A stretch of 37,231 nt of DNA from Anaerolineae bacterium (GTDB lineage Bacteria > Chloroflexota > Anaerolineae > B4-G1 > SLSP01), in NCBI GenBank assembly GCA_016931185.1, contig JAFGFI010000096.1, positions 1-37,231 of the forward strand, in the 5' to 3' direction. Made by a program: the position numbers and the translations under genes. The stretch's first letter is position 1. Every line of letters starts with the position of its first letter. The notes under the pieces were generated by a model. The model was not told where the DNA came from. It made no database searches and saw nothing but the letters and a program-made list of their open reading frames with translations. Positions 7,340 to 16,799 of the stretch are shown here, piece by piece.

Positions 7340-10300
7340 ATGAAAGCTAAGCGTGTTGTTTTTGCAGGTAGTCTCGTTATCCTCGCTCTCGCCATCTCCT
7401 TTTTACTGATGACCGTCTTTGTTTCCGCTACAACCGTCCCAGTCCCATCCCGCCATATCAAACCTGATGCGCGGTCAATTTCCGGGGTACGTGCCACGGA
7501 ATCTATGTCGGTGACCTTTCCCCAAGGTGATTGGCCTTGGTATGCACAGGAGGAGATCACAGTGCATCCCGATCCTCCTTTGCCAGGTAGCCCTGTGAAA
7601 CTCTGTGCTATTGTGGTCAACCAGGATCTTACCCAGGTTCATATTGCGACTTTGGAATTTCGCGTGGCAAACTTTGGCATAGGTGTGCCGTTTACGCCGG
7701 TTGGCACGGTAGAGGTCGCTGTGCCGCCAGGAGGCAATGCGCGTGGTTGTGTTGTCTGGGTGCCGCCTGAGCCGGGGCATTGGTGCATTGAAGTGGCTTT
7801 GCTCCAGCCAGATGGTTCAGAGCCTGAGCGCAGCCAGCGCAATATTGATATTTGGGAGCCGCTTGTGCCCGGTGAGTCACACACATTGTCCTTCCCGGTT
7901 GGGCCTTTGACCAATGGAGGACGCATTACGTTCACCCATCACAATTTATTGGGATGGGATGTCGCCATTAACCCGCAGAGTGTTTCCCTTGCTGCCGGTG
8001 AGACGAAAATGGTAAGCCTCACTACGTTTGTGCCGCAAAATACGGTGTTGGGCACATTTGAGCCTATTGTGGATGTGGAAGGGTATCTTTTGGGGGAGTT
8101 GATCGGCGGATTCCGTAAGGTGGATACGCCCCCTGTGGTGCTTCACCATCCCCAGGAGCCGTTTTTTGCCGAGTCGGAGATCGACGTCTGGCCCTATCCG
8201 CCACGTGCCGGCGAACCCACACAGATTTGTGTTGAGGTGTATAATCTGAGCGATCTGCCCCAGATAGTGGCTGTGCAGTTTAGTGTGGCGAATTTCGGTA
8301 TTGGCCTGCCCTTCCATCCGATCCATACCCCCATTGAGGTTGAGGTGCCGGCCCATAGCCATAAAACGGTTTGTATAAACTGGATTCCCCCGAATGAGGG
8401 GCATTTCTGTGTCCAGGTGGAAATGAACATCCTCGGCAATATTCCCTATTATGCCCAGTTCAGCCAGCGTAACCTGGATGTTACTGAAGTTCTTAAGCCT
8501 GGTGTGCCCCACACGATGCGTTTTAGAGTGGGCAATTTCTCACAGTTTACCAATCCCGATCCTGTTCCGACTACTATCTGGCTGGAAGCTGATGTGTATT
8601 TGCCCGGTTGGGAGGTGGTGCTTGAGCCACGGGTCTTGCAAGAGGTTGCCCCTGAAACCACGCGCTGGGTCACACTGACGGTTATGCCGCCACAGGGTGA
8701 ACCTCTGCCCGAAGATGGGACGCCCATTGTAGATGTACGGGCGTTAATTGAAGGTCGTGAAGGGTTTATCGTCATCGGCGGTTTTCGCAAGATCTTCCGC
8801 CCCCCTGTACCACTGCACCGCTTCCCAGATCCATCTTACGCGGAGCGTGAAATCTCCGTCTATCCTTATCCACCGCGCGCGGGCGAACCGGTTGAGGTCT
8901 GTGTTGAGCTTTACAATCCGACCGACGTCCCGCAGGAAGTGAATGTTACCTTCTCGTGGGCGCATTTCGGTATTGGTATTCCTTTTACACCCATCGATGG
9001 GCCGCATGTAGTGATCATTCCGCCGCACACAACGGTTAAAGAATGTATCCATTGGGTTCCAAAGGTCAGTGGACACGTGTGTTTACAAGTTGTGTTGGAG
9101 ATGGAGGGCTATCTGCCGCAGCGCAGCCAGCGCAACATTGATGTAGATGAACCCCTGGTTCTCGGCCAACCGCATACGCTCTCCTTTCCTGTGGGTAATC
9201 CCTTTGAACACGTTGTGGATATTGAACTGGGTGCCATTTCTCACTTGCCGGGATGGGAAATCCAATTGGAGCCGAGGATTTTATCCGAAGTACCTCCTGG
9301 GGAACGACGTGTGGTGAGTTTGACTGTGGTTCCGCCGGCCGGCGCTGCACTGCCGGCCGATGGGGAATCGATTGTAGATGTGGAGGCTTACGCGCCTAAT
9401 GAAGCAGGCGAAATGGTCTTAATTGGCGGCTTCCGCAAGATTCACCGGCCCTCGATCCCCCTCCATCCCTTCCCCGACCCGCCTTATGCGGAACGCGAGA
9501 TCACCTTGGACCCCTATCCGCCGCGTGCCGGGGAACCGACGGAAGTGTGCGTCGAACTGCGCAATCCAACGGCTGTCCCTCAGGATGTTGAGATACAGTT
9601 CTCGTGGGCAAATTTCGGTGTAGGTTTGCCGTGGCAGCAGATCAATGGCTTGCGACTTGTCCACCTGCCGGCTCACGGTGTAGTCAAAGAGTGTATTCAC
9701 TGGATTCCACCCGTCAGCGGACATCTGTGTTTGCAAGTTGATCTCTTTATCCCTAATTACGAACCGCAGCGCAGCCAGCGCAACATTGACGTGGATGAGC
9801 CACTGTATCCCAATATACCGCACAACCGTGCCTTCCTCGTGGGCAATCCCTACAATCGTTCTATGACCATCACACTGGGTCTCGTCCCGCATCTGCCGGA
9901 TTGGCGCTTTGAGTTGGCGCCAAATGTTTTGCCTGATATGAAAGGTGGGGAGGTACGCGAAGTTGTTTTGACCGTTATCCCGCCCGACGAGTTGCCCGAC
10001 GATGGTCAAGCGGTCGTCGATGTTGAAGCCTATGATGACGCGGGCGCGCTCATTGGTGGCTTCCGCAAAATCTTCCGTCCCACTGTGCCGATTCATCGCC
10101 CGAAAGACCCCGTCTATGCCGAGTCGGAGATCTTCATTCACCCGTACCCGCTGCGAGAACGTGAACCGACCGAAGTTGGGGTCGAGATTCGTAATCCTAC
10201 GGACAAAGTCCAGACTATTACTGTGACCTTTAGCGCGGCGGATTTCGGTATTGGATTGCCCTTTGATCCTATTCATGAGCCGTTGGTGGTGCGTGTGCCC

Positions 10301-12820
10301 TCGAACGGCCTTGTGCGCCCCACCATTATGTGGATTCCTCCACACGGAGGTTTATGGTGCATCCAGGTGGAGATTGAACTACCGGGGCACAGGAGGGTCT
10401 TCTGGAGCCGCCGCAATATTGATGTAGGTGAACCCCTCGAACCCCTGACTCCCCATAGTCGCATTTTCCCCGTGGGCAATCCCTATACCTCTCCGGCAAC
10501 GATCACGCTGGGCCTCGTGCCCTACTTCTCGGATTGGGTACTGGAACTCTCCCAGGATGTATTGCCGGATGTGCAACCCGGCGAAGTGCGTCCGGTGACG
10601 TTGACGGTCACGCCGCCTGAGGATTTACCGGAAGATGGTGCTTCCATCGTGGATGTGGAAGCCTTTGTGGACGGCGCGCTGCTTGGGGGCTTCCGTAAAA
10701 TCTTCCGCCCGCCTGTACCCGTTCACCTTCCTAAAGACCCGGTTTATGCCGAGTCGGAGATCGGTGTAGATCCGTACCCAGTCATCGCTGGCCAACCTGT
10801 GAAACTGAGTGTCGAGGTCTTCAATCCTACCCACAGTGACCGTGTGGTGACGGCAACATTCCGTATCGCGCGTTTTGGTATTGGGTTACCGTTCACGACT
10901 TCTCACATCATACCAAACCCGATCCGCATTTTCGTACCCGCCAATGGCGCGGCGCGCGGTCACGTCATCTGGCGACCGCCGGCGTGGGCGGGCAAATTCT
11001 GTGTCGAGGTGATCTTGGAGATGCCTAATCACGAAAAAGTCTGGAGCCGCCGCAATATTGACGTCGGCGAACCTCTCCGGCGTGGCGAACCGCACACGTT
11101 GGTTTTCCCCGTGGGCGCGTGGCCCTACACGTACCCGGTGAGTATCACATTGGGCTTGATCCAGCACCGTGAAGGTTGGGACATCAGTCTTTCCCAGGAT
11201 GAACTGTATAACGTTGTGCCGGGACAGCCGGTTGAAATCAGCTTGACGGTGACACCTTCGCTACATGCCCGCCTTGGGACAGGCGATCCGATCGTGGATG
11301 TGGAGGCCTTCGTGGATGGGGAGTTGCTTGGTGGATTCCGCAAGTTGGATATCCCCCCGATTCCCATTCACAAACCGCACGAAAAGATGTATGCGGAGAC
11401 AGAACTTTCTCTTGACCCCGACCCGCCTAAGCTAGGACAGCCGGCCAAGATCAGCGCGGTGATTCAGAATAACGGCACGACTACAGATACCGTGTTTGTG
11501 GAGTTCGGTTGGTCTAAGTTTGGCATGGGCATCATCTTCACCTCCACGGGTATTGTCTCCCCTGTCCAGTCTCTTACCTTGGCGCCAGCATTAACGGCCA
11601 CCGCGGCGGTTTCGTGGACGCCGCTATCTACCGGCCATTACTGCGTCCAGGTTAAGCTCATCGATCCCGATGATGATTATGAAGAGATGATCAGCCAGCG
11701 CAACGTGGACATTATCGAGCGCCCTCCGTGTGGGCAGACGCGGATCTTTACCTTCACTGTGTATAACGATTCACCCTTCACGGTCACGGTGGATCTCGGT
11801 ATGATTACCTTTAACGTCCCGGAGGATTGGGAGGTAACGACCGAGCCAACGGGTACATTGGAACTCGGTCGCTTCAGCGAGGGTGTGGTCAAAGTCATTG
11901 TTACGATCCCGTGCCCCGCGCAGGGGATGCGGGCCGCCGCGCGCTATATTGAGCAGTTGCAGCAGGAAGCGGGCAGCGTGCCCACTATTGATGTAGAAGG
12001 TTACATCAGCGGTACGTTGGTTGGGGGTATCGAATTGCAGTTTGTTGAGCGCGAGCCGGAAACTGCGGGTGTTGTGCTTTCCCCAGGTACTACGCAAACC
12101 GCGCGACCTGGTGATATTGTGACGTATACCCATATTCTGACCAACGCGGGGACCACTACTGATACCTTTGCCCTGGATACGGTTTCTTCTCAGGGTTGGA
12201 ATGTGATGCTTTCCGCCCAGTATCAGGGACAATCCGTTACGCCGCCTTTGGAGATGATGTCGGGGATGACGGCGACCGTGAGGATTGCAGTGCATATCCC
12301 CACAGGTGTCGTCAGTGGCACTATGGACACGACAATACTAACTGCGACTTCACAAATGAGCGCTACGGTCTTTGCTACAGCTCAGGATCATACGTACGTT
12401 GAAACTGAAGTCATAAGTGGGGAAGCCGGACTCGCTCTTTCTCCCGGAGAAGCCCGAACCACGCAGCCGGATACAGTTCTGCATTACACACACCTGCTCA
12501 CTAATACGGGCACGACCACCGACACAGTTATCCTGACTGCGCACTCCGACCACTGGGAGGTGACGCTCGCGGCCCTCTACAATAACCAAACCATTATCTT
12601 ACCTGCTTTCCAGATGAAATCCGGCGCGACTGCCACCCTCACCGCCACGCTCACTGTTCCTACCTCGGCTATCAGTGGCACCGTGGATATGACGACGATC
12701 ACCGTGACCTCACAACTCAGTCCCACGCTCTTTGTCACAGCGGTGAATACGACGACGATTGTGACGACTGGCGAGGAGAAGTTTATGATTTACTTGCCGG
12801 TCGTGTTGCGGGGTGGGTAG
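7340..12820 (+). CDS. Giant secreted protein with seven CARDB/NEW3-like repeats
   Basis: This 1,826-residue protein starts with a typical signal peptide (positive MKAKR, hydrophobic core, cleavage after about residue 30). From about residue 65 to 1570 there are seven copies of a unit of roughly 208-224 residues. Each has a YAE-E-I-x(4)-PYPPRAGEP opening, an FGIGLPF segment, a CIHWxPP...CLQV segment, SQRNIDVDEPL, a PHTLSFPVGN stretch, and DVEAxxxGxLIGGFRK at the end. Two Ig-like folds per unit (CARDB-like then NEW3-like) are inferred from the beta-rich pattern. Two shorter modules (about residues 1575-1690 and 1694-1815; LSPG...THxLTNxGTTTDT) follow. The tail MIYLPVVLRGG resembles the C-terminal motif of many Chloroflexota secreted proteins. 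No enzyme motif is seen; a surface-layer or adhesive role is a guess. Confidence 0.9.
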   Translation: MKAKRVVFAGSLVILALAISFLLMTVFVSATTVPVPSRHIKPDARSISGVRATESMSVTFPQGDWPWYAQEEITVHPDPPLPGSPVKLCAIVVNQDLTQVHIATLEFRVANFGIGVPFTPVGTVEVAVPPGGNARGCVVWVPPEPGHWCIEVALLQPDGSEPERSQRNIDIWEPLVPGESHTLSFPVGPLTNGGRITFTHHNLLGWDVAINPQSVSLAAGETKMVSLTTFVPQNTVLGTFEPIVDVEGYLLGELIGGFRKVDTPPVVLHHPQEPFFAESEIDVWPYPPRAGEPTQICVEVYNLSDLPQIVAVQFSVANFGIGLPFHPIHTPIEVEVPAHSHKTVCINWIPPNEGHFCVQVEMNILGNIPYYAQFSQRNLDVTEVLKPGVPHTMRFRVGNFSQFTNPDPVPTTIWLEADVYLPGWEVVLEPRVLQEVAPETTRWVTLTVMPPQGEPLPEDGTPIVDVRALIEGREGFIVIGGFRKIFRPPVPLHRFPDPSYAEREISVYPYPPRAGEPVEVCVELYNPTDVPQEVNVTFSWAHFGIGIPFTPIDGPHVVIIPPHTTVKECIHWVPKVSGHVCLQVVLEMEGYLPQRSQRNIDVDEPLVLGQPHTLSFPVGNPFEHVVDIELGAISHLPGWEIQLEPRILSEVPPGERRVVSLTVVPPAGAALPADGESIVDVEAYAPNEAGEMVLIGGFRKIHRPSIPLHPFPDPPYAEREITLDPYPPRAGEPTEVCVELRNPTAVPQDVEIQFSWANFGVGLPWQQINGLRLVHLPAHGVVKECIHWIPPVSGHLCLQVDLFIPNYEPQRSQRNIDVDEPLYPNIPHNRAFLVGNPYNRSMTITLGLVPHLPDWRFELAPNVLPDMKGGEVREVVLTVIPPDELPDDGQAVVDVEAYDDAGALIGGFRKIFRPTVPIHRPKDPVYAESEIFIHPYPLREREPTEVGVEIRNPTDKVQTITVTFSAADFGIGLPFDPIHEPLVVRVPSNGLVRPTIMWIPPHGGLWCIQVEIELPGHRRVFWSRRNIDVGEPLEPLTPHSRIFPVGNPYTSPATITLGLVPYFSDWVLELSQDVLPDVQPGEVRPVTLTVTPPEDLPEDGASIVDVEAFVDGALLGGFRKIFRPPVPVHLPKDPVYAESEIGVDPYPVIAGQPVKLSVEVFNPTHSDRVVTATFRIARFGIGLPFTTSHIIPNPIRIFVPANGAARGHVIWRPPAWAGKFCVEVILEMPNHEKVWSRRNIDVGEPLRRGEPHTLVFPVGAWPYTYPVSITLGLIQHREGWDISLSQDELYNVVPGQPVEISLTVTPSLHARLGTGDPIVDVEAFVDGELLGGFRKLDIPPIPIHKPHEKMYAETELSLDPDPPKLGQPAKISAVIQNNGTTTDTVFVEFGWSKFGMGIIFTSTGIVSPVQSLTLAPALTATAAVSWTPLSTGHYCVQVKLIDPDDDYEEMISQRNVDIIERPPCGQTRIFTFTVYNDSPFTVTVDLGMITFNVPEDWEVTTEPTGTLELGRFSEGVVKVIVTIPCPAQGMRAAARYIEQLQQEAGSVPTIDVEGYISGTLVGGIELQFVEREPETAGVVLSPGTTQTARPGDIVTYTHILTNAGTTTDTFALDTVSSQGWNVMLSAQYQGQSVTPPLEMMSGMTATVRIAVHIPTGVVSGTMDTTILTATSQMSATVFATAQDHTYVETEVISGEAGLALSPGEARTTQPDTVLHYTHLLTNTGTTTDTVILTAHSDHWEVTLAALYNNQTIILPAFQMKSGATATLTATLTVPTSAISGTVDMTTITVTSQLSPTLFVTAVNTTTIVTTGEEKFMIYLPVVLRGG
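7530..12055 (+). repeat. Seven tandem ~640-bp coding repeats
   Basis: Repeat units begin near 7530, 8166, 8838, 9486, 10119, 10746 and 11388, as shown by the recurring YAE-E/SEI opening. Copies 3 and 4 are the most alike (for example the shared CVELxNPT, KECIHW and PQRSQRNIDVDEPL segments). Copies 1 and 7 are the most divergent, which suggests growth by duplication from the middle. Cysteines present in copies 2-4 are partly lost in copies 5-7. Confidence 0.85.
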
Positions 12821-12836
12821 GTTTGTGTTATTTACA

Positions 12837-12871
12837 CAGGCCCGGTCAAAGACCGGGCCTGTTTTGTGTTT
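12837..12871 (+). terminator. Intrinsic terminator after the giant surface protein
   Basis: A perfect 11-bp GC-rich stem (CAGGCCCGGTC 12837-12847 and GACCGGGCCTG 12851-12861) closes an AAA loop and is followed by TTTTGTGTTT. It lies 17 bases after the TAG stop, so the surface-protein gene is a single transcription unit. Confidence 0.92.
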
Positions 12872-13019
12872 AACTTCCTCTTGGTGGGTGGAAGTCCGTT
12901 TTTTGGTGTCTCCTAAAGCTTTAATTTTCCCCATTTGTCTATTTTCCCCGTAACTTTGTGCCCCGTATAGTGTTTTATTCATCGGATTGGATACTGAACA
13001 GTACAGTATTGTGGATGCA

Positions 13020-13097
13020 AGTTATGGGTTTGCCGTACAACGCTGTACCTAGTGCATAACTCACAATTCATAATGCGTGATTTGCCAGGGGGGGGGG
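13020..13097 (+). other. Nested inverted repeat, heptads and G10 tract before the carboxylase operon
   Basis: The spacer 12872-13104 has no gene and no convincing promoter (TATAGT at 12966-12971 lacks a partner). It holds an inverted repeat AGTTATG (13020-13026)/CATAACT (13055-13061) enclosing GTACA/TGTAC around ACGC. Four heptads follow (CATAACT, CACAATT, CATAATG, CGTGATT; 13055-13082), then ten consecutive Gs at 13088-13097, seven bases before the ATG. The G tract occupies the ribosome-site position. Confidence 0.6.
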
Positions 13098-13104
13098 CTT
13101 ATAT

Positions 13105-14673
13105 ATGCAGTGTTTGTCACGATTGGAGGAGATGCGGGCGGAGGCGCGGCTGGGTGGTGGGGAAGCGCGCATCGCGCGCCAGCATGCAAAGTACAAATTA
13201 ACGGCCCGCGAACGGATCACTGCGTTGTTGGACCCCGGCACGTTCACCGAGATCGGGATGTTTGTGACGCATCGAGCCGCCGGATTGGGATTGGATCAGA
13301 TACACCCCCTGGGTGATGGGGTGGTGACTGGAATGGGAAAAATTGATGGTCGCCAGGTGGCGATCTTTGTGCAGGATTTCACGGTATTGGGCGGTTCTGT
13401 GGGTGAGGCACATGGGCGCAAGATAGCCCATGTGATGGACCTGGCAGTGCAGAACGGTGTCCCTCTCATTGGTCTCAATGATTCAGGTGGCGCACGCATC
13501 CAGGAGGGGGTAGATGCATTGGCGGGCTACGGTGAAATTTTCTATCGCAATGTGCAGGCGTCGGGCGTGATCCCGCAGATTTCCGTCATTCTCGGCCCGT
13601 GTGCGGGGGGAGCGGTCTATTCTCCCGCTATCATGGATTTCGTGTTGATGGTGAAGGAGACAGCGCATATGTTCATCACCGGACCGCAGGTGATTAAAGC
13701 TGTGACCCACGAAGACGTAGATTTTGAAACCTTGGGTGGTGCGGGAGTCCACAGTGCAGTGAGTGGGGTGGCGCACTTTGTTGCTGCCAGTGAAGACGAC
13801 ATTTTTGCTCACTTGCGCTGGTTGCTCTCGTATCTGCCCTCCAACAATCTCGCGCCGCCGCCCTATATACCTACTGATGATGATGCGTATCGCCAGACCC
13901 CCGAACTGATTCCTGGGGAGGGCATTGTGCCTGTGGAATCACAGCGTCCCTATGATATGCGTGCGGTGATCGAGACTCTGATGGATGAGGGAGAGTTTCT
14001 CGAAGTCCAGCCGACTTACGCATCGAACTTGGTGATTGGGTTTGCGCGGTTGGATGGATATCCGGTAGGGGTTGTAGCCAATCAGCCTGAGGTATTGGCG
14101 GGGGTGTTGGATATTAATACTTCTGATAAAGGCGCGCGCTTTATTCGTTTCTGTGATGCTTTCCACATTCCCCTGGTGACTCTAGTGGATACACCCGGCT
14201 TTTTGCCCGGTATGGAGCAGGAGCACGATGGTATCATCCGCCACGGAGCCAAAATGATTTTTGCCTATGCCGAGGCGACGGTGCCCAAAATTTCCCTGAT
14301 TTTGCGCAAGGCGTATGGTGGTGCGTATATTGTGATGGGTTCCAAACATTTGCACGGTGATATTAACTTAGCGTGGCCGGGGGCCGAGATTGCCGTGATG
14401 GGGCCGGAGGGGGCGGTGGACATTGTGTTTCGTGAGGAACTGGCTGTGGTTGAGGATCCGGCTGCCGAGCGTGCTGTGTCAGCGCGCCATTCGGAAATGG
14501 TGCGTTATTACCGAGAACAGTTGGCGCATCCCTTTGTGGCTGCGTCGCGGGGGTATTTGGATGATGTGATTGATCCTGCAACAAGTCGCGCGCGCCTTGT
14601 TGCTGCATTAGCTTTGTTGCGGGATAAACGCCAGATGACACCAAAACGCAAACACGGAAATATGCCGGTGTGA
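13105..14673 (+). CDS. Acyl-CoA carboxylase, carboxyltransferase subunit (PccB-like)
   Basis: A 522-residue carboxyltransferase that moves CO2 from carboxybiotin to acetyl- or propionyl-CoA. The N-half shows LTARERITALLDPGTFTEIG, a DFTVLGGSVGEAHGRKI segment and NDSGGARIQEGVDALAGYGEIF with the oxyanion-forming GGARIQEG. The C-half shows FIRFCDAFHIPLVTLVDTPGFLPG and AYGGAYIVMGSKHLHGDINLAWPGAEIAVMG. Length and layout fit PccB/MmdA. Substrate choice between acetyl- and propionyl-CoA cannot be read with confidence. It is followed after 16 bases by the biotin carboxylase. The upstream G10 tract replaces a normal Shine-Dalgarno. In this operon it probably provides malonyl-type extender units for the synthase downstream. 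Confidence 0.93.
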   Translation: MQCLSRLEEMRAEARLGGGEARIARQHAKYKLTARERITALLDPGTFTEIGMFVTHRAAGLGLDQIHPLGDGVVTGMGKIDGRQVAIFVQDFTVLGGSVGEAHGRKIAHVMDLAVQNGVPLIGLNDSGGARIQEGVDALAGYGEIFYRNVQASGVIPQISVILGPCAGGAVYSPAIMDFVLMVKETAHMFITGPQVIKAVTHEDVDFETLGGAGVHSAVSGVAHFVAASEDDIFAHLRWLLSYLPSNNLAPPPYIPTDDDAYRQTPELIPGEGIVPVESQRPYDMRAVIETLMDEGEFLEVQPTYASNLVIGFARLDGYPVGVVANQPEVLAGVLDINTSDKGARFIRFCDAFHIPLVTLVDTPGFLPGMEQEHDGIIRHGAKMIFAYAEATVPKISLILRKAYGGAYIVMGSKHLHGDINLAWPGAEIAVMGPEGAVDIVFREELAVVEDPAAERAVSARHSEMVRYYREQLAHPFVAASRGYLDDVIDPATSRARLVAALALLRDKRQMTPKRKHGNMPV

Positions 14674-14689
14674 GTGAAGAGGAGAGAGT

Positions 14690-16168
14690 GTGAAGATTTT
14701 AGTTGCCAATAGAGGGGAGATCGCTGTCCGTATTCTGCGCGCGTGCCGGGAGTTGGGACAACGGAGCGTAGCCGTGTACTCTGAAGCAGATCGGGAGTCG
14801 TTGCACACGCGTTATGCGGATGAGTCGGTGTTGCTAGGGCCAACACCGGCGGCGGAGAGTTATCTGAATATTGCGATGGTATTGGATGCGGCGCGGTGTA
14901 GTAGGGCAGATGCGATTCATCCTGGCTATGGGTTTTTGTCAGAGAACGCGGTGTTTGCGCGGGCGGTGGAAAACGCTGGATTGATGTTTATCGGCCCGCG
15001 ATCAGAGACGTTGGGCATGATGGGGGATAAGTTGGCCGCACGCCGCATAGCGCGGGATGCTGGTCTGCCGGTGTTGCCCGGTCCAGATACTCCTCTCTTT
15101 GGTGAAGTGCGCGCGGATATGGCGGCGCAGGTGCAGTATCCGGTGTTGGTGAAGGCGACGTCCGGTGGTGGTGGCCGGGGGATCCGTCTGGTGCGCACAC
15201 CTGATGAATTGACGCGGATGGTGACGATTGCTCGCCAGGAGGCGCGGGCGGCGTTTGGAGATGGTACTGTCTATTTGGAGCCGTTGGTACAATGCGCACG
15301 TCATATTGAGGTGCAAATCCTGGGAGATGGCGCGGGGCGCGTACTCTGCCTGGGCGAGCGCGAGTGTTCCATTCAGCGGCGGCGACAGAAGTTGATCGAG
15401 GAATCCCCCGCGTATGGGCTGAGTGACGCGCAGCGGCTTTTTATTTTCGATGCGGCGGCGCGATTGGGGCGTGCGTTGTACTATCGCAGTCTGGGTACGG
15501 TGGAGTTTTTACTGGATGCTGAAGGGCAGTTCTACTTTATCGAGGTCAACCCGCGCATCCAGGTGGAGCATCCGGTTACGGAGATGGTGACAGGGGTGGA
15601 TTTGGTCAAGGAGCAATTGCGGTTGGCTGCCGGGTGGCCGCTGCGCTATATGCAGGAGACAGTCCCAATACATGGCGTGGCTATTGAGGCACGTGTGTTG
15701 GCTGAAGACCCGGCGCAAGGGTTTATGCCAGTTGCCGGGGCGGTGTCGTACCTCAAAGAGCCGGGAGGGCCGGGTATCCGTGTGGATAGCGCACTGTACC
15801 AGGGGATGCAGGTTACCACGGATTACGATTCGTTGCTGGCAAAGATCGTTGCTTGGGGAGAAACCCGCGCAGTGGCGATTCAGCGGCTGCGACGTGCGCT
15901 GTGCGAGTTTCAGATCGGCGGCGTGGCTACGGACCTGGAGTTTTTGTTCCAGGTGGTGAGTAGCCCCCCGTTTATCGCAGGGAATTTCGATACAACGTAT
16001 CTGGATTCATTTCATCCTTCGGTGCCGGAGAACGCGCACTTGGTGGAACGCGATATTGCGTTGGCGGCAGCGTTATTGGTGCACCGCCAGCGTGCAACTG
16101 TCTTCTCGTTTGCACAATCCACCTTAGACAATGACTGGCGGATGACGGCATGGAGGGAGCAGATGTAG
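14690..16168 (+). CDS. Biotin carboxylase subunit of acyl-CoA carboxylase (AccC/PccA-like)
   Basis: A 492-residue ATP-grasp enzyme that carboxylates biotin using bicarbonate and ATP. It starts at GTG 14690 behind AGAGGAGAG, with MKILVANRGEIAVRILRACRELG. The glycine-rich ATP loop is SGGGGRGIRLV, the metal/catalytic segment is FIEVNPRIQVEHPVTEMVTGVDLV, and the C-domain has DYDSLLAKIVAWG. All blocks expected of the family are there and the size is normal. It lacks a fused biotin carrier, which is instead the next gene, so this is a separated three-subunit acyl-CoA carboxylase. Confidence 0.95.
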   Translation: MKILVANRGEIAVRILRACRELGQRSVAVYSEADRESLHTRYADESVLLGPTPAAESYLNIAMVLDAARCSRADAIHPGYGFLSENAVFARAVENAGLMFIGPRSETLGMMGDKLAARRIARDAGLPVLPGPDTPLFGEVRADMAAQVQYPVLVKATSGGGGRGIRLVRTPDELTRMVTIARQEARAAFGDGTVYLEPLVQCARHIEVQILGDGAGRVLCLGERECSIQRRRQKLIEESPAYGLSDAQRLFIFDAAARLGRALYYRSLGTVEFLLDAEGQFYFIEVNPRIQVEHPVTEMVTGVDLVKEQLRLAAGWPLRYMQETVPIHGVAIEARVLAEDPAQGFMPVAGAVSYLKEPGGPGIRVDSALYQGMQVTTDYDSLLAKIVAWGETRAVAIQRLRRALCEFQIGGVATDLEFLFQVVSSPPFIAGNFDTTYLDSFHPSVPENAHLVERDIALAAALLVHRQRATVFSFAQSTLDNDWRMTAWREQM

Positions 16169-16239
16169 AAAACGTGAAATGTAAGCGGTTTCCATGTTTT
16201 ACGGTAGTAGCATTTTGTATTTCATAATAGGGAGGAATT

Positions 16240-16767
16240 ATGTCTAGTTATTGTGTATCTATTGGGGAACGGAAATATAATGTGCAAGTGACCGACTCGC
16301 ATCTGGTGTTGGACGGGGAACCGGTGCAATTTGATCTGGTATCGTTGAATGGAAATGGGTTGCACCTGTTCCGGCGTGGGTACCAAAGTATGGAGTTGTA
16401 TTTCAATACACAGTCAAATGGTATATACGAGGTATCTACGGCGGGGCGGCGGGTAGTGGCGCGGGTAGATCTGGCATATCGTCGCCGGCGAAGCCGGAAA
16501 GAAAATGTAGACGCTGGGGTCGTGGTTGCACCGATGCCAGGACTAGTGGTAGATGTAGAGGTGCAGTCAGGGGATAGCGTAGAGTCTGGGCAGGTGCTTG
16601 TAGTGCAAGAGGCGATGAAGATGCAAATGCAGCTCCGCTCTCCTTTCGCGGGCCGGGTAATGCGGGTGGATGTAGGTGTGGGGGATCGGGTGGAGAAGGG
16701 GGCCGTGTTGGTACATGTGGAGTTACAAGGAGTAGTCAGGGATCCCGGCAAGGATAGTGATATTTAA
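16240..16767 (+). CDS. Biotin carboxyl carrier protein of acyl-CoA carboxylase
   Basis: A 175-residue protein behind a GGGAGGA ribosome site. The biotinyl domain is at about residues 95-170: VVAPMPGLVVDVEVQSGDSVESGQ, then EAMKMQMQ with the biotinylated lysine at 127, and a closing VGDRVEKGAVLVHVE. The first ~90 residues form a beta-rich region of the kind that connects carrier and carboxylase in propionyl-CoA-type enzymes. The segment around 75-92 is Arg-rich (AYRRRRSRKEN). It completes the carboxylase and is separated by 32 bases from the synthase gene, so both are likely on one mRNA. Confidence 0.93.
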   Translation: MSSYCVSIGERKYNVQVTDSHLVLDGEPVQFDLVSLNGNGLHLFRRGYQSMELYFNTQSNGIYEVSTAGRRVVARVDLAYRRRRSRKENVDAGVVVAPMPGLVVDVEVQSGDSVESGQVLVVQEAMKMQMQLRSPFAGRVMRVDVGVGDRVEKGAVLVHVELQGVVRDPGKDSDI

Positions 16768-16799
16768 CTCCTAACTCTTTACTGAATTAGAGAGGGACT

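Noticed and set aside
9419..10345. 308-codon minus-strand open frame inside the giant surface gene
   Set aside because: It is antisense to a strongly repetitive coding sequence whose codon pattern keeps the opposite frame open; the product has no recognisable domain and no ribosome site.
10886..11367. Other minus-strand frames opposite the surface-protein repeats
   Set aside because: They recur with the period of the repeats and have no start signals, so they are by-products of the repeat.
12935..12971. Promoter TTGTCT ... TATAGT before the carboxylase operon
   Set aside because: The spacing is about 25 bases, too long for a normal promoter; no better pair was found.
16248..16751. 167-codon minus-strand frame opposite the biotin carrier gene
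   Set aside because: It is a Ser/Thr/Arg-rich shadow of a GT-rich gene; the plus-strand frame has a clear biotinyl domain.
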